Counted from the first letter of the stretch, positions 1 through 10,281 are shown. The stretch is 64,000 nucleotides of DNA from Sphingobacterium deserti (GCF_000757725.1 NZ_JJMU01000024.1:248001-312000), one strand, 5' to 3'. Notes: a model not told the origin generated them from the letters alone. Made by a program: numbers and translations.

Positions 1-44
1 ATAGGAATAACAGATGGGGAATGGGGCACTTCGTTTATAATGGG

Positions 45-82
45 TTAATCATTCCGCGAACGCCTGTTCGCGGAATGATTAA
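45..82 (-). terminator. Hairpin downstream of kduD
   Basis: A perfect 17-bp inverted repeat (arms 45-61 and 66-82) with a 4-nt loop starts directly after the kduD stop codon. Read on the minus strand it is a strong GC-rich hairpin but has only a weak U-run, so it may act as an RNA stabiliser or an imperfect terminator. Bases 1-44 hold nothing I can identify. Confidence 0.6.
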
Positions 83-83
83 G

Positions 84-854
84 TTACCTTCCCATCCAGC
101 CGCCGTCGACGGTGAGGATAGTGCCATGCACGTAGTCGGAAGCACCTGATGCGAGGAATACAGCAGGCCCTTTAAAATCTTCGGGTTGACCCCAGCGCGC
201 TGCCGGAATCCGTGATAGAATAGATGCGGAACGTTCCGGATCATCGCGTAGCGCTTCCGTATTATCCGTTGCGATATAACCTGGAGCGATGGCGTTTACA
301 TTCACGCCTTTGCTCGCCCACTCGTTAGCGAAAGCTTTAGTCAACGACCCTATCGCGCCCTTTGAAGCGGCATATCCCGGTACGTTGATTCCTCCTTGAA
401 ATGTTAGCAACGATGCTGTAAATACAATTTTACCCGTTCCACGTGAAAGCATTTCTTTGCCGATTTCCCGGGTTAAAATAAACTGCGCATTTTGGTTGAT
501 TTCAATCACCTCATCCCAAAATTCGTCGGAATGCTCAGCCGCAGGCGTACGCAAAATGTTGCCAGCATTGTTGAACAAGATATCGATTACCGGATGATCC
601 GCTTTCACCTTATTTATAAAAGCGTATAGCGACGAGCGATCCGAAAAATTACATTGGTAGGGATAGAAGTTTCTGCCTAGAGACTTGATGGAATCCGCGA
701 CTTTGGAATTTTCCAATTCCAATGATGCGGATACACCAATGATGTCTGCTCCGGCCTCAGCTAAAGCCTCAGCCAGCGCTTTTCCAATTCCGCGTTTACA
801 TCCTGTAACAAGGGCGACCTTTCCGGTTAGGTCAAATTTATTTAATATGGACAT
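84..854 (-). CDS. kduD: 2-dehydro-3-deoxy-D-gluconate 5-dehydrogenase KduD (SDR family)
   Basis: A 256-aa short-chain dehydrogenase. Near the N-terminus is the glycine-rich Rossmann motif TGCKRGIGKA, then NNAG in the middle and the catalytic YAASK (Tyr-x-x-x-Lys), ending in VDGGWMGR. Of the SDR subfamilies this fits KduD, which interconverts 2,5-diketo-3-deoxygluconate and 2-keto-3-deoxygluconate with NAD in pectin and uronate breakdown. The assignment is strengthened by kduI 24 bp upstream on the same strand: its product makes the KduD substrate. The two are very likely one transcript reading leftward. The enzyme is expected to be cytoplasmic. SDRs are hard to separate by sequence alone, so the substrate call leans on the neighbour. 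Confidence 0.9.
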   Translation of the reverse strand: MSILNKFDLTGKVALVTGCKRGIGKALAEALAEAGADIIGVSASLELENSKVADSIKSLGRNFYPYQCNFSDRSSLYAFINKVKADHPVIDILFNNAGNILRTPAAEHSDEFWDEVIEINQNAQFILTREIGKEMLSRGTGKIVFTASLLTFQGGINVPGYAASKGAIGSLTKAFANEWASKGVNVNAIAPGYIATDNTEALRDDPERSASILSRIPAARWGQPEDFKGPAVFLASGASDYVHGTILTVDGGWMGR

Positions 855-878
855 GCTTTATATAAATCAATAAGTGAG

Positions 879-1727
879 TTAACGTAAATCAGTGATGGCG
901 CATTTATCCATGTCGTCGTAATCTAGGTTTTCACCCGCCATGCCCCAAATAAATGTATAGTTACTAGTACCCGCGCCCGAGTGGATCGACCATGGTGGTG
1001 AGATTACGGCCTGCTCGTTCTGCATCCAGATGTGACGCGTTTCGTCGATTGGCCCCATAAAGTGGGAAACAGCCTGCGCTTCGGGCACCTCGAAATAGAA
1101 GTATACTTCCATACGACGATCATGCATGTGTGAAGGCATTGTGTTCCATACTGACCCCGGTTTAAGCTCTGTCATGCCCATTTGTAACTGGCAGGTGTCT
1201 ATTACCTTATTTAGCAACATCTGATTGATCGTACGGTGGTTTGCCGTTTCCAGTGAGCCGAGCTCAATTTTATTCGCATCAGCTTTGGTAACGCGTTTTG
1301 TAGGGTAGCTTTGGTGTGCTGGTGTAGAGTTCAAGTAAAACTTAGCCGGATTGGCCGAATCGTTGCTACTGAAAAATACTTCTTTTGCTCCCTTCCCGAT
1401 GTATAGCGCTTCTTTATGATTGACCTCATAGGTGGTGCCGTCTACTTCAATCTTTCCGTCACCACCGACGTTGATGATCCCCAATTCGCGGCGTGAAAGG
1501 AAATAAGGCTCTTTCAAAAGTTCGTCAATCGTTTCAAGTTGTAACTTCCCTTGAACGGGCATTGCCCCGCCCGCCATATAACGGTCATAATGCGTATAAA
1601 CAAAGTGTATCTTATCTGCTGAAAACACTTTTTCGATAAGGAAATTTTCGCGAAGGCCTTTCGTATCTAATTGTTTACTCTCGTTTGGACCTATGGCGTA
1701 ACGACTTTCGAAAATGGTATGGCTCAT
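879..1727 (-). CDS. kduI: 5-dehydro-4-deoxy-D-glucuronate isomerase KduI
   Basis: A 282-aa cupin-type isomerase that converts 5-keto-4-deoxyuronate into 2,5-diketo-3-deoxygluconate in pectin and glycosaminoglycan catabolism. Family landmarks are the N-terminal ESRYAIGP, the metal-site stretch MPSHMHDRRMEVYFYFE with its His and Glu ligands, and the C-terminal PPWSIHSGAGTSNYTFIWGMAGEN. The start is ATG at 1727, giving MSHTIFESRYAIGP; a further in-frame ATG 7 codons upstream is possible but the extra residues do not resemble the family. It is the first gene of the kduI-kduD operon. No regulator or transporter of uronates is visible beside it. Confidence 0.95.
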   Translation of the reverse strand: MSHTIFESRYAIGPNESKQLDTKGLRENFLIEKVFSADKIHFVYTHYDRYMAGGAMPVQGKLQLETIDELLKEPYFLSRRELGIINVGGDGKIEVDGTTYEVNHKEALYIGKGAKEVFFSSNDSANPAKFYLNSTPAHQSYPTKRVTKADANKIELGSLETANHRTINQMLLNKVIDTCQLQMGMTELKPGSVWNTMPSHMHDRRMEVYFYFEVPEAQAVSHFMGPIDETRHIWMQNEQAVISPPWSIHSGAGTSNYTFIWGMAGENLDYDDMDKCAITDLR

Positions 1728-1951
1728 AACAAAATATTTAAAAAACAAAGTTTGATAACTTCTAAGATAAGGCTAAATCGTGAAGTCCAATACACCAATC
1801 TTCGGAATCGTTGTCATTTCCCGATTTGAAAGTTCAATGTTCCCCGCTAGCACGCTGCTTTTTCACCCCATGTTTCTGGTCTCGATCGTGTTGCTTGTTG
1901 ATGTGTCCTCCCTATTACAATTTCTCCGAAGTTTTTTTGCTAAATTCGCAT

Positions 1952-2740
1952 ATGGCGAAAAAGAAACCAACTATTTTAGTGGTGAATGATGATGGCATCA
2001 CCGCACCCGGCATCAAAGTTTTACTCGAAGAGATGCAAAAAATTGGGGACGTGGTGGTCGTGGCACCGGATAGCCCTCAATCTGGCATGGGGCACGCCAT
2101 CACAATTGGAAGGCCCCTTCGTTTAGATAAAATTGATCTTTATGCGGGTGTGGAAATGTATAAGTGCTCCGGCACGCCGGTCGACTGTGTAAAGTTAGCC
2201 GTCAATAAGATATTCAAAGGTAAAAAACCCGACCTATGTGTTTCTGGCGTAAACCATGGCCTAAATTATTCTATTAATGTGCTGTATTCCGGAACGATGT
2301 CTGCAGCGGTAGAAGGTGCCATTGAAGATATTCCTTCCATAGGCTTTTCCTTAGATGATTTTTCGCACCAAGCGGATTTCTCGCATTGCCGCCCTTACAT
2401 TCGTGCTATTGCCGAGCAGGTGCTTGAAAACGGGTTGCAAAAAGCAACCTTGTTAAACGTAAACTTCCCACATCACAGTAAAGAAATCAAGGGTATTAAA
2501 ATTTGCAGACAAGCCACCGCAAAATGGTTTGAGGAATTCGATGAGCGGGTAGATCCATACGAACGCGAATATTTTTGGATGACAGGTAAATTCCAGTTGC
2601 TGGACAAAGGAGAAGATACCGATGTTTTCGCTTTAAGCAATGGGTATGTATCGGTGGTGCCGACACAATTTGATATGACGGCTCACCACGCCATCACCGA
2701 CTTGAATTCCTGGACCTTTAACGTAGCTAATGCGAAATAG
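1952..2740 (+). CDS. surE: 5'-nucleotidase SurE
   Basis: A 262-aa metal-dependent nucleoside 5'-monophosphate phosphatase, a stationary-phase survival protein and probably cytoplasmic. It has the family hallmarks: LVVNDDGITAPG at the N-terminus with the metal-binding Asp pair, VVAPDSPQSGMGHAIT, SGTPVDCVKLA, VSGVNHGLN and YSGTMSAAVEG. The ATG at 1952 gives MAKKKPTILVV; the reading frame extends 47 codons further upstream but that stretch is Cys- and Phe-rich and unlike SurE. The 3' end overlaps the next gene by 11 bp. Confidence 0.95.
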   Translation: MAKKKPTILVVNDDGITAPGIKVLLEEMQKIGDVVVVAPDSPQSGMGHAITIGRPLRLDKIDLYAGVEMYKCSGTPVDCVKLAVNKIFKGKKPDLCVSGVNHGLNYSINVLYSGTMSAAVEGAIEDIPSIGFSLDDFSHQADFSHCRPYIRAIAEQVLENGLQKATLLNVNFPHHSKEIKGIKICRQATAKWFEEFDERVDPYEREYFWMTGKFQLLDKGEDTDVFALSNGYVSVVPTQFDMTAHHAITDLNSWTFNVANAK

Positions 2741-2996
2741 TATATGGATTGGTGTAGGTCTGGGAGCGGTATTTCCATTAATAGCGTTCGCCCTTACGAC
2801 CTACAGTGACTGGCCCGCACGAATTTTTCCTACAAAACCATTCGCCTTCTACGTCATCTCGGCGGCGATCAACCTCCTGTTGATTCGTGTGTTTTATAGA
2901 AAAGCAGTGCCATATGATCAGGTGGCTAAAGGAATAATATTAACAACATTTTTAGGCATGTTGCTGTTTTTATACTTTTTCAAGCTTCGCATGTAA
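2730..2996 (+). CDS. Small membrane protein of unknown function
   Basis: An 88-aa protein whose ATG overlaps the last 11 bp of surE, so it is translationally linked to it. It has three hydrophobic segments (roughly residues 5-24, 38-54 and 66-84), predicting a small inner-membrane protein. The stretch LIRVFYRK between segments 2 and 3 carries the positive charge expected on the cytoplasmic side. I do not recognise the family. Small three-helix proteins behind surE may be a lineage-specific arrangement, but no function can be drawn from the sequence. Confidence 0.7.
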   Translation: MRNSIWIGVGLGAVFPLIAFALTTYSDWPARIFPTKPFAFYVISAAINLLLIRVFYRKAVPYDQVAKGIILTTFLGMLLFLYFFKLRM

Positions 2997-3098
2997 AAAG
3001 AAATGGCTTCCGTAGCTGTGCAGATCAGAGCCTTTTTTAGAAAAAGCAATAGACAGCGCTGCACGCCTTAGTGACATACCCCTACTAAACGAATAGAC

Positions 3099-3974
3099 AT
3101 GAATTTAACACTGGGATTTTCTCCTTGCCCCAACGACACGTTTATATTTGATGCGTTGATACATCATAAAATTGATACACAAGGACTAGCATTTGACGTA
3201 ACTTATCAAGACGTGGAAACACTAAACCAAAAGGCCTTTCGCGGAGAGTTAGATATTACCAAATTAAGCTACCACGCTTTCGCATACGCAGCAAAAGATT
3301 ATGAACTGCTGGATGCGGGAAGCGCACTCGGCTTTGGTGTAGGTCCTCTGCTTATTACCAAGGATGAAGCATTAGCGGAGCGGCTAAGAAAGTTATTAGA
3401 AGGCGGGGGAGAGATGCCGGAAAGCGAAGCAAAGCTTGTTGTTGGGATTCCTGGACGCTATACTACCGCGAATTTTCTATTGGGCTTGGCGTTTCCTGCT
3501 TTACAAAATAAGGTAGAACTTGTTTTCTCAGATATTGAAAATGCGCTATTGGAAGAAAGGATTGACCTCGGACTGATCATTCATGAGAACCGCTTTACCT
3601 ACCATGAAAAAGGCTTGCATAAGGTCGTTGACTTAGGCGATTATTGGGAGCGTAGCACCGGAAGCCCCATTCCCTTAGGCGGGATTGTCGTGAAGCGTAG
3701 CCTAGATAAGGATATAAAGTTGCGAATAAATTCGCTCGTTCGGGAGAGTGTTCAGTTTGCTTTTGAAAACCCACGATCAAGCCTAGATTACATTCGATCG
3801 CATGCGCAGGAAATGGAAGAAGAGGTGATGTTTAAGCACATAGACCTTTATGTCAATCAATATTCTGAAAATTTGGGAATCGAGGGCCGTAAGGCTATCC
3901 AGCAGATGTTTGATAAGGCTGTCGCGCTGGACATAATTCCGCCATTTGCGCAGGAGCTTTTTTTAACGCGATAG
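3099..3974 (+). CDS. mqnD: 1,4-dihydroxy-6-naphthoate synthase MqnD
   Basis: A 291-aa protein of the MqnD family (periplasmic-binding-protein fold enzymes), which converts cyclic dehypoxanthinylfutalosine into 1,4-dihydroxy-6-naphthoate in the futalosine route to menaquinone. The N-terminus carries the diagnostic FSPCPNDTFIF, followed by KLSYHAFAY, GFGVGPLL, VGIPGRYTTANFLL and the IHENRFTY segment with the catalytic-region His. Length matches the family. It stands alone: no mqnA, mqnB or mqnC is in the window, so the rest of the pathway would be elsewhere. An alternative is a related substrate-binding protein, but there is no signal peptide and the motif match is good. Confidence 0.85.
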   Translation: MNLTLGFSPCPNDTFIFDALIHHKIDTQGLAFDVTYQDVETLNQKAFRGELDITKLSYHAFAYAAKDYELLDAGSALGFGVGPLLITKDEALAERLRKLLEGGGEMPESEAKLVVGIPGRYTTANFLLGLAFPALQNKVELVFSDIENALLEERIDLGLIIHENRFTYHEKGLHKVVDLGDYWERSTGSPIPLGGIVVKRSLDKDIKLRINSLVRESVQFAFENPRSSLDYIRSHAQEMEEEVMFKHIDLYVNQYSENLGIEGRKAIQQMFDKAVALDIIPPFAQELFLTR

Positions 3975-4065
3975 ACCAAGCGATGTGGCACAAAGCTGCC
4001 GTAAACGTCAGCGTAACAAAACAAAAAAATAACTTGTAATTCTGTTAGTTATCACATCTAATAAG

Positions 4066-4073
4066 TAAATTTG
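4066..4073 (+). promoter_or_regulatory. Probable secA promoter (-7 box)
   Basis: TAAATTTG matches the Bacteroidota -7 consensus TAnnTTTG. It lies about 80 bp before the secA ATG. No well-spaced -33 TTTG is obvious, so the call rests on the -7 box alone. Confidence 0.4.
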
Positions 4074-4151
4074 CCCGATTGGTGCCAAAATGTCTGCAAA
4101 ATAGGATTGGAGTCATTATTGCACAGCGGTAAACGGAGAAAAAAAAATAGT

Positions 4152-7100
4152 ATGTTACAATTTCTAAGTAAATTATTTGGCAGTAAGTCTGAACGCGATA
4201 TTAAATCCATACAGCCTATTGTAAACAAAATAAAAGAAGAATACGAAAAGCTGTCCTCATTATCTAACGATGAGCTACGTGGCAAGACCTTAACCTTCAA
4301 AAATAGAATCAAAGAATATTTAGCAGAAATAGACGGCGAGATCGCATCATTGAAAGCAGAAGCTGATCAAGATGAGGTTGATATGGGCAAAAAGACAGAG
4401 CTTTATGAACGTGTGGATAAGCTTTCTAAAGATCGCGATAAAAAATTAGAAGAAGTTTTATTAGAGATCTTGCCAGAAGGGTTTGCTGTTGTTAAAGAGA
4501 CTGCTCGTAGGCTTTCAGAAAATAAAGAAATTGAAGTTACTGCAACGGAATTTGACCGTGAAATCGCTGGACGTAAGCCTAACGTGACGATTCAAGGCGA
4601 TAAAGCCATCTGGAAAAACTCCTGGTTGGCTGCCGGAACTGAAGTTACCTGGAACATGGTGCATTATGATGTGCAGCTAATCGGTGGTATTGTCTTGCAC
4701 CAGGGAAAAATTTCCGAGATGTCTACTGGTGAAGGTAAAACATTGGTTGGTACGTTGCCAACGTATTTAAATGCTCTATCTGGACAAGGTGTGCACATTG
4801 TTACTGTTAACGATTACTTAGCACGTCGTGACTCCGAGTGGAACGGACCGTTATTTGAATTTCACGGCTTAAGTGTAGACTGTATTGATAAGCACCAGCC
4901 CAATTCTCCGCAGCGTAGGAAGGCATACCTTTCCGATATCGTTTACGGAACAAACAACGAATTTGGTTTTGACTACCTGCGTGATAACATGACGCAATCA
5001 CCCGATGCCATGGTACAACGTAAACTGCATTTTGCCATGATTGATGAGGTGGATTCCGTCTTGATCGATGATGCACGGACGCCGCTTATTATCTCTGGAC
5101 CGATTCCGCGCGGCGATCAACACGAATTTTATCAGTTAAAACCACGCATCGAGCGTTTGGTGAATGCGCAAAAAGCATACATCAATACAGTTTTTAATGA
5201 TGCAAAGAAAGCGATAGCGGCAGGAAATAGCGATACGGAAGGCGGCGGGATGTCTTTATTACGCGCTTACCGCGGACTGCCCAAAAACAAAGCATTAATT
5301 AAGTTCTTGTCTGAAAGCAACCACAGACAGCTTCTGCAGAAAGTAGAAAACTACTACATGCAAGAGCAAAACCGCAATATGCCGAAGGTAGATGCTGAAT
5401 TGTTTTTTGTAATTGATGAGAAGAATAACCAAGTAGAGCTTACAGAAAAAGGTATTGAATTAATCACCGCTTCCGGAGAAGATCCATCATTCTTCATCCT
5501 ACCGGATGTAGGTTCTGAGATCGCTGATATTGAAAGATCGGGTCTTACCCTTGAAGAAAAAGCACAAAGGAAAGAAGAATTGCTTCGTGATTATTCGATA
5601 AAATCTGAACGTATCCACTCCATCAACCAATTGTTGAAAGCATATACATTGTTTGAGATTGATGATCAATATATTGTTGATGAAGGCAAAGTAAAAATCG
5701 TCGACGAGCAGACCGGCCGTATTATGGAAGGCCGTCGTTATTCGGATGGACTGCACCAGGCAATAGAGGCGAAAGAGAATGTGAAGGTAGAGGATGCTAC
5801 GCAGACCTATGCCACCATTACCTTACAAAACTATTTCCGGATGTACCACAAGCTTTCCGGTATGACCGGTACAGCCTCTACAGAGGCTGGTGAGCTTTGG
5901 GAAATCTACAAATTGGATGTTGTTGAGATTCCGACGAACCGTAATATACAACGTGACGACCGTCAAGATTTCATTTACCGCACAGCACGTGAGAAATATA
6001 ATGCAGTGGCACAAGAGATACAACGTCTTACCGAAGAAGGAAGACCGGTATTGGTAGGTACGACTTCGGTAGAGATCTCAGAGTTGCTTAGCCGTATGTT
6101 GAAATTACGTGGTATCAAGCATAATGTTTTGAATGCGAAACTTCACCAAAAGGAGGCTGATATCGTTGCAGAGGCTGGTCGTCCGGGCCAGGTGACTATT
6201 GCGACAAATATGGCAGGTCGGGGTACGGATATTAAATTGACAAGTGAGGTTATCAATGCGGGCGGTCTAGCCATCATAGGTACAGAGCGTCATGAGTCTC
6301 GCCGTGTAGACCGTCAGTTGCGTGGTCGTGCCGGTCGTCAAGGTGACCCAGGCTCATCGCAGTTTTTCGTATCATTGGAAGATAACTTGATGCGCTTATT
6401 TGCATCTGAACGTATCTCAAACATTATGGTCAAGATGGGCGTTGAGGAAGGCGAAGTAATGCAACACAGCATGTTAACCAAGTCTATCGAAAGAGCACAA
6501 CGTAAAGTCGAGGAGAATAACTTTGGTATTCGTAAACGTTTGTTAGAGTATGATGACGTGATGAACTCGCAGCGTACGGTGATTTACTCTAAGCGTAAAA
6601 ATGCACTTTTCGGTGAGCGTTTAGATGTGGATTTGAATAATACAATCTTCGATGTTGTTGAAGATGTGGTAATAGAGGCAAAAGAGGGCGGAACCTACGA
6701 GGATTTCCAGATAGAGGTTATTCGTTTGTTTGCTGTTAACCCTGAAGTGACAGCGGAAGAATTCGCACAATCTAATGCGACGAATCTAACGGATAATTTA
6801 TTCCAACAAATTATCAATCATTATCACAATAAGGCATTGCAGATTGCTGAGCAGACGCTGCCTGTGCTTACAAACGTGCTTGCAGAGCGCGGTGCAATGA
6901 TCGAGAACGTCGTTGTTCCGTTCAGCGATGGTATTCGTGGCATACAAGTTGCGACCAACCTACAGAAGGCTGTTGAGTCTAACGGTAGAGAGGTTTTCAA
7001 GTCATTTGAAAAAGGTATTGTGTTAGCGCTTATCGACGAAGCTTGGAAAGAGCATCTTCGTGAAATGGATGATTTGAAGCAATCTGTTCAGAATGCCGTT

Positions 7101-7457
7101 TATGAGCAGAAAGACCCGATTATTATTTACAAAATGGAGGCTTACAACTTGTTTAAAAGTATGTTGGCGTCCATGAATAAAGAAATCGTTAGTTTCTTAT
7201 TCAAAGGCGAAATACCAGGGCAGCAGCAGCAGCCGCAAAATATCCAGGAGGCACGTCCGGTTCCTGCGCAGCCGGCACAGGTGAAAGCATCTAAAGCAGA
7301 GTTATCATCGCCGACGGGTGTTTCTGAAGAGGACAGCGACACGCGGGAGCAACAGATCACGCAGCCTATCCGTAAAGAGCAAACAGTAGGTCGCAATGAT
7401 GAGTGCCCTTGCGGTTCAGGATTGAAATATAAAAACTGTCACGGAAAAAACAGTTAA
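4152..7457 (+). CDS. secA: Preprotein translocase ATPase SecA
   Basis: The 1101-aa motor ATPase that drives Sec-dependent export through SecYEG. Visible landmarks: Walker A STGEGKT at residues 191-197, Walker [16 protein letters not shown] from residue 298, [24 protein letters not shown], and [16 protein letters not shown] in the second nucleotide-binding domain. A Gln/Pro-rich linker precedes the C-terminal zinc-binding tail [14 protein letters not shown], which binds SecB and phospholipid. The protein is longer than the ~900 residues of E. coli SecA because of insertions between the ATPase halves, which is usual in Bacteroidota. ATG 4152 gives [10 protein letters not shown]; the frame is open 27 codons further up but those residues are not SecA-like. 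The next gene follows after 9 bp. Confidence 0.98.
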   Translation: MLQFLSKLFGSKSERDIKSIQPIVNKIKEEYEKLSSLSNDELRGKTLTFKNRIKEYLAEIDGEIASLKAEADQDEVDMGKKTELYERVDKLSKDRDKKLEEVLLEILPEGFAVVKETARRLSENKEIEVTATEFDREIAGRKPNVTIQGDKAIWKNSWLAAGTEVTWNMVHYDVQLIGGIVLHQGKISEMSTGEGKTLVGTLPTYLNALSGQGVHIVTVNDYLARRDSEWNGPLFEFHGLSVDCIDKHQPNSPQRRKAYLSDIVYGTNNEFGFDYLRDNMTQSPDAMVQRKLHFAMIDEVDSVLIDDARTPLIISGPIPRGDQHEFYQLKPRIERLVNAQKAYINTVFNDAKKAIAAGNSDTEGGGMSLLRAYRGLPKNKALIKFLSESNHRQLLQKVENYYMQEQNRNMPKVDAELFFVIDEKNNQVELTEKGIELITASGEDPSFFILPDVGSEIADIERSGLTLEEKAQRKEELLRDYSIKSERIHSINQLLKAYTLFEIDDQYIVDEGKVKIVDEQTGRIMEGRRYSDGLHQAIEAKENVKVEDATQTYATITLQNYFRMYHKLSGMTGTASTEAGELWEIYKLDVVEIPTNRNIQRDDRQDFIYRTAREKYNAVAQEIQRLTEEGRPVLVGTTSVEISELLSRMLKLRGIKHNVLNAKLHQKEADIVAEAGRPGQVTIATNMAGRGTDIKLTSEVINAGGLAIIGTERHESRRVDRQLRGRAGRQGDPGSSQFFVSLEDNLMRLFASERISNIMVKMGVEEGEVMQHSMLTKSIERAQRKVEENNFGIRKRLLEYDDVMNSQRTVIYSKRKNALFGERLDVDLNNTIFDVVEDVVIEAKEGGTYEDFQIEVIRLFAVNPEVTAEEFAQSNATNLTDNLFQQIINHYHNKALQIAEQTLPVLTNVLAERGAMIENVVVPFSDGIRGIQVATNLQKAVESNGREVFKSFEKGIVLALIDEAWKEHLREMDDLKQSVQNAVYEQKDPIIIYKMEAYNLFKSMLASMNKEIVSFLFKGEIPGQQQQPQNIQEARPVPAQPAQVKASKAELSSPTGVSEEDSDTREQQITQPIRKEQTVGRNDECPCGSGLKYKNCHGKNS

Positions 7458-7466
7458 AAAGAGATA

Positions 7467-7925
7467 TTGAAAATGTTATATAAAGGGTTGATACTAGGTT
7501 TTGTTCTTCTTGGATACATTCAAATAAGCAATGCCCAAACGGGGGTTGTAGAAGTCCAAAAGGATTCGCTGATTGGTTTATTGCAACAGTATAGAGCAGA
7601 GAATGGTATCAACCCAACTACAGCCCGTATGGTTAGCCTGGGTTCCAAAGTGGTAGACAAGAAGAATGCGAAGCGGGTTAAAGTGCGTGGCTTTCGTGTA
7701 CAAATCTTCTCGGGGGCCAGCAGAAATGAGGCCTATGTTGTGCAGTCAAGGTTCCAAAACGCCTATAAAGATATAGGGAGTTACGTGACTTACAACGAGC
7801 CAAACTATCGCGTTAAAGTGGGTGATTTCCGCAGCAGAGCGGAGGCGACCAACTTTATGCGTGTCTTACGATCTCAATATAGCAACGTTTTTGTATTTAC
7901 CGAAGAAATTTGGGCTTACGAATAA
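7467..7925 (+). CDS. SPOR-domain secreted protein
   Basis: A 152-aa protein with an N-terminal signal peptide (hydrophobic core LILGFVLLGYIQIS, cleavage probably after NAQ). Its C-terminal half, about residues 75-150, fits the SPOR peptidoglycan-binding domain: VRGFRVQIFSGASRNEAY, then YRVKVGDFRSRAEA. SPOR domains bind glycan strands stripped of stem peptides, typically at division septa. The protein is therefore likely periplasmic or envelope-bound. It lies 9 bp behind secA, so the two probably share a transcript. No catalytic domain is present. Confidence 0.8.
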   Translation: MKMLYKGLILGFVLLGYIQISNAQTGVVEVQKDSLIGLLQQYRAENGINPTTARMVSLGSKVVDKKNAKRVKVRGFRVQIFSGASRNEAYVVQSRFQNAYKDIGSYVTYNEPNYRVKVGDFRSRAEATNFMRVLRSQYSNVFVFTEEIWAYE

Positions 7926-7939
7926 AACTTGGATGCACC

Positions 7940-9124
7940 ATGTTGAAGGATAGAATAAAACAACTTGCCGAAGTATTTTTTGATGAAACGGTGGCCGTAA
8001 GGCGTCACTTGCATCAAAATCCAGAACTTTCTTTTGAAGAGCATCAAACGGCTGCCTTTGTGCGGCAGAAGCTGGATCAATTAGGCATACCTCACGAAAG
8101 TATGGCTAATACCGGAGTGGTAGCGCTTATTCACGGCGAGAAACCTGTAGGTAAAGTTTTGGCGCTTCGTGCTGATATGGACGCACTTCCTATACAAGAG
8201 GTGGAAGGCCGGACCTATGGTTCACAGAACAAAGGTGTCATGCACGCTTGTGGTCATGATGTTCACACCTCTTCGCTGTTAGGTGTGGCAGCGATTTTGC
8301 AATCCTTGCGAGCAGAATTTGGTGGAACAGTGAAGCTTATTTTCCAGCCAGGTGAAGAGCGCCTTCCGGGTGGCGCATCCATAATGATCAAAGAGGGCGT
8401 GTTGCACAATCCAGCTCCTGAAGGAATTATCGGCCAGCATGTTATGCCGCTGATCGAGGCTGGCAAAGTCGGATTCCGTTCCGGCAAATATATGGCCTCT
8501 TGCGATGAGCTCTTTATGACTGTGAAAGGACGCGGCGGACACGGCGCACATCCACACCAAAACATAGATCCTATTGCGATTACTGCGCAAATTATCACAG
8601 CACTGCAGCAGATTGTCAGCAGAAATGCAGACCCCAGAATACCGTCTGTGCTTTCTTGGGGAAAGATAGTCGGGAATGGTGCTACCAATGTGATTCCCGA
8701 TGAGGTTTATCTAGAAGGTACTTTTCGTACGTTTGATGAAAAGTGGCGAGCAAATGCGCATGAGCTCATGGTCAAAATGGCGGTTGGTATTGCCGAAAGC
8801 ATGGGGGCAAATTGTGAATTCGAGGTACGTAAAGGATATCCTTTTCTTATTAATGAACCGGCGATTACCGAAGCCTCTCGCAACAGTGCTATTGAATATT
8901 TAGGTAAGGAAAATGTTGTCGAGCTGGACATTTGGCCTGCAGCCGAGGATTTCTCGTACTATTCTCAAGAAATAAATGCATGCTTTTATCGGCTAGGCAC
9001 AGGCAATAAAGAAAGAGGCATCACCTCCGCAGTGCATACACCGTCGTTTGATATTGATGAGAACGCGCTTAAAACAAGCATCGGCCTGATGGCGTATATC
9101 ACCTTAAAGCAATTGGGTGAATAA
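7940..9124 (+). CDS. M20 family amidohydrolase (N-acyl-amino-acid/hippurate hydrolase type)
   Basis: A 394-aa metallopeptidase of the M20D subfamily. The motifs are clear: LHQNPELSFEE near the N-terminus, LRADMDALPIQE, MHACGHDVHT with zinc ligands, FQPGEE with the catalytic Glu, GRGGHGAHPH in the dimerisation lid, and AAEDFSYYS near the C-terminus. Members cleave amide bonds of N-acyl amino acids or related amides in the cytoplasm. The start is ATG 7940; the frame also has an ATG at 7910 inside the end of the SPOR gene, but MLKDRIKQLAEV is the usual N-terminus. It probably belongs to the secA transcript. The natural substrate cannot be told from sequence. Confidence 0.9.
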   Translation: MLKDRIKQLAEVFFDETVAVRRHLHQNPELSFEEHQTAAFVRQKLDQLGIPHESMANTGVVALIHGEKPVGKVLALRADMDALPIQEVEGRTYGSQNKGVMHACGHDVHTSSLLGVAAILQSLRAEFGGTVKLIFQPGEERLPGGASIMIKEGVLHNPAPEGIIGQHVMPLIEAGKVGFRSGKYMASCDELFMTVKGRGGHGAHPHQNIDPIAITAQIITALQQIVSRNADPRIPSVLSWGKIVGNGATNVIPDEVYLEGTFRTFDEKWRANAHELMVKMAVGIAESMGANCEFEVRKGYPFLINEPAITEASRNSAIEYLGKENVVELDIWPAAEDFSYYSQEINACFYRLGTGNKERGITSAVHTPSFDIDENALKTSIGLMAYITLKQLGE

Positions 9125-9197
9125 TTGAATTACCTGGTAGCTGCAAGCACACAAAAGTATATTTATAGCATCTGTTCAACTTGAATTTTATCAAAAT

Positions 9198-9761
9198 ATG
9201 TCATCGCATCATATTGTCAAAGAAAATCAAGAACCCGCACTTATCGTAGCTTCCAGCAATGCGTTGGATAGTGAACACCTCGGTCAACTTCTGGAATGGA
9301 GCCCTACTATTCTTACAAATGATTACGCTATCGACTTTCTATTTGCCGAAGGTATAAAGGTTGATATTGTTTTTACCCATCAGGAGACAACCTATGCGCA
9401 AGAGCAGATTAAGCAATTTTCCATCAAAGGTGATTTTATTACCGAGACCCTGGATTATCTCATCGCCCATAATTATAAAGCTGTAAACGTGATATGCGAT
9501 ACCCTACACCCTGTTTTTTATCGTTTCGCAGCATCGTTAAATATAGTCGTATTTGCCGCTGGCAAAAGAATGGTGTTTGTACAGCACAATTATGAAAAGT
9601 GGAAGGTGAAAGGCGACCGGATCTATGTGGATGAGACACAGCTCAAATCGGTAGTCGGCTTACGAAAAGTAGCAGACAACGTTTTCGAAGTCGAGCAAGA
9701 TGGCTTTTTCTACCTTGGTTTTAATTCGGACAATTTTGTAGCTGTAGGAGAGCGGCTGTAA
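9198..9761 (+). CDS. Conserved hypothetical protein, possibly thiamine-pyrophosphokinase-like
   Basis: A 187-aa protein that starts MSSHHIVKENQEPALIVAS. Similar N-termini occur in Bacteroidota proteins that I recall being labelled thiamine pyrophosphokinase, but that is memory of annotation rather than evidence. The sequence lacks the textbook GDxDS motif of TPK, and the equivalent place reads DIVFTHQETT. I therefore treat the enzymatic role as unproven. There is no signal peptide or membrane segment. Its stop codon overlaps the start of the following GNAT gene (TAATG), so the two are translated together. Confidence 0.55.
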   Translation: MSSHHIVKENQEPALIVASSNALDSEHLGQLLEWSPTILTNDYAIDFLFAEGIKVDIVFTHQETTYAQEQIKQFSIKGDFITETLDYLIAHNYKAVNVICDTLHPVFYRFAASLNIVVFAAGKRMVFVQHNYEKWKVKGDRIYVDETQLKSVVGLRKVADNVFEVEQDGFFYLGFNSDNFVAVGERL

Positions 9762-10243
9762 TGCAGTTTTTAGAGGCACGGGAATCCGACTGGGAAATTG
9801 TTCAACAGGTAGCGCAGCAGAGTTGGTGGCATGGCTATACGAACGTGCTTTCGGATCAACAAATTCAGTTTATGCTGCAGAAATCGTATAGTGAAGAGGG
9901 CATTATTACGTCTATGCGCTCTGGGCAAAAGTTTTATTTAGCGTTGGAAAGTGAGCATGTGGTCGGGTTTATCGCTCTACAGGTTAAGGATGCGGATGTT
10001 TTACGTATCGAGAAATTATACTTGCTACCCGAAGTACAAGGAAAAGGTTACGGGAAAGATTTGATAAATTTTGCTCAGGAAAAAGCGTTGGCACTTGATA
10101 TTCACAGTATCGAGCTAAACGTCAACCGTAAAAATAAAGCCTATCATTTTTACATAAAACAGGGCTTCCACGTCATCCAAGAGATCGATATCCCGTATTT
10201 CGATTTTATACTGGATGATTACATCATGCAGAAAACCATTTAA
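9761..10243 (+). CDS. GNAT family N-acetyltransferase
   Basis: A 160-aa acetyltransferase with the Gcn5-type fold. Motif A, which binds the pyrophosphate of acetyl-CoA, is seen as IEKLYLLPEVQGKGYGKDLI (V-x-x-x-x-Q/R-x-x-G-x-G/A). It is followed by SIELNVNRKNKAYHFYIKQGF, the typical motif B with N-x-x-A-x-x-F/Y. Start ATG overlaps the previous stop. The acceptor substrate is unknown; small GNATs of this kind acetylate amines of peptides, polyamines or drugs. Confidence 0.88.
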   Translation: MQFLEARESDWEIVQQVAQQSWWHGYTNVLSDQQIQFMLQKSYSEEGIITSMRSGQKFYLALESEHVVGFIALQVKDADVLRIEKLYLLPEVQGKGYGKDLINFAQEKALALDIHSIELNVNRKNKAYHFYIKQGFHVIQEIDIPYFDFILDDYIMQKTI

Positions 10244-10281
10244 GCGCATGAATGATTAGGCGCATGGTTTCCTGCTATTCG

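Noticed and set aside
8263-8688. 141-aa open frame on the minus strand
   Set aside because: It lies wholly inside the M20 amidohydrolase, whose motifs are complete, and its translation is Pro/Ser/Cys-rich shadow sequence.
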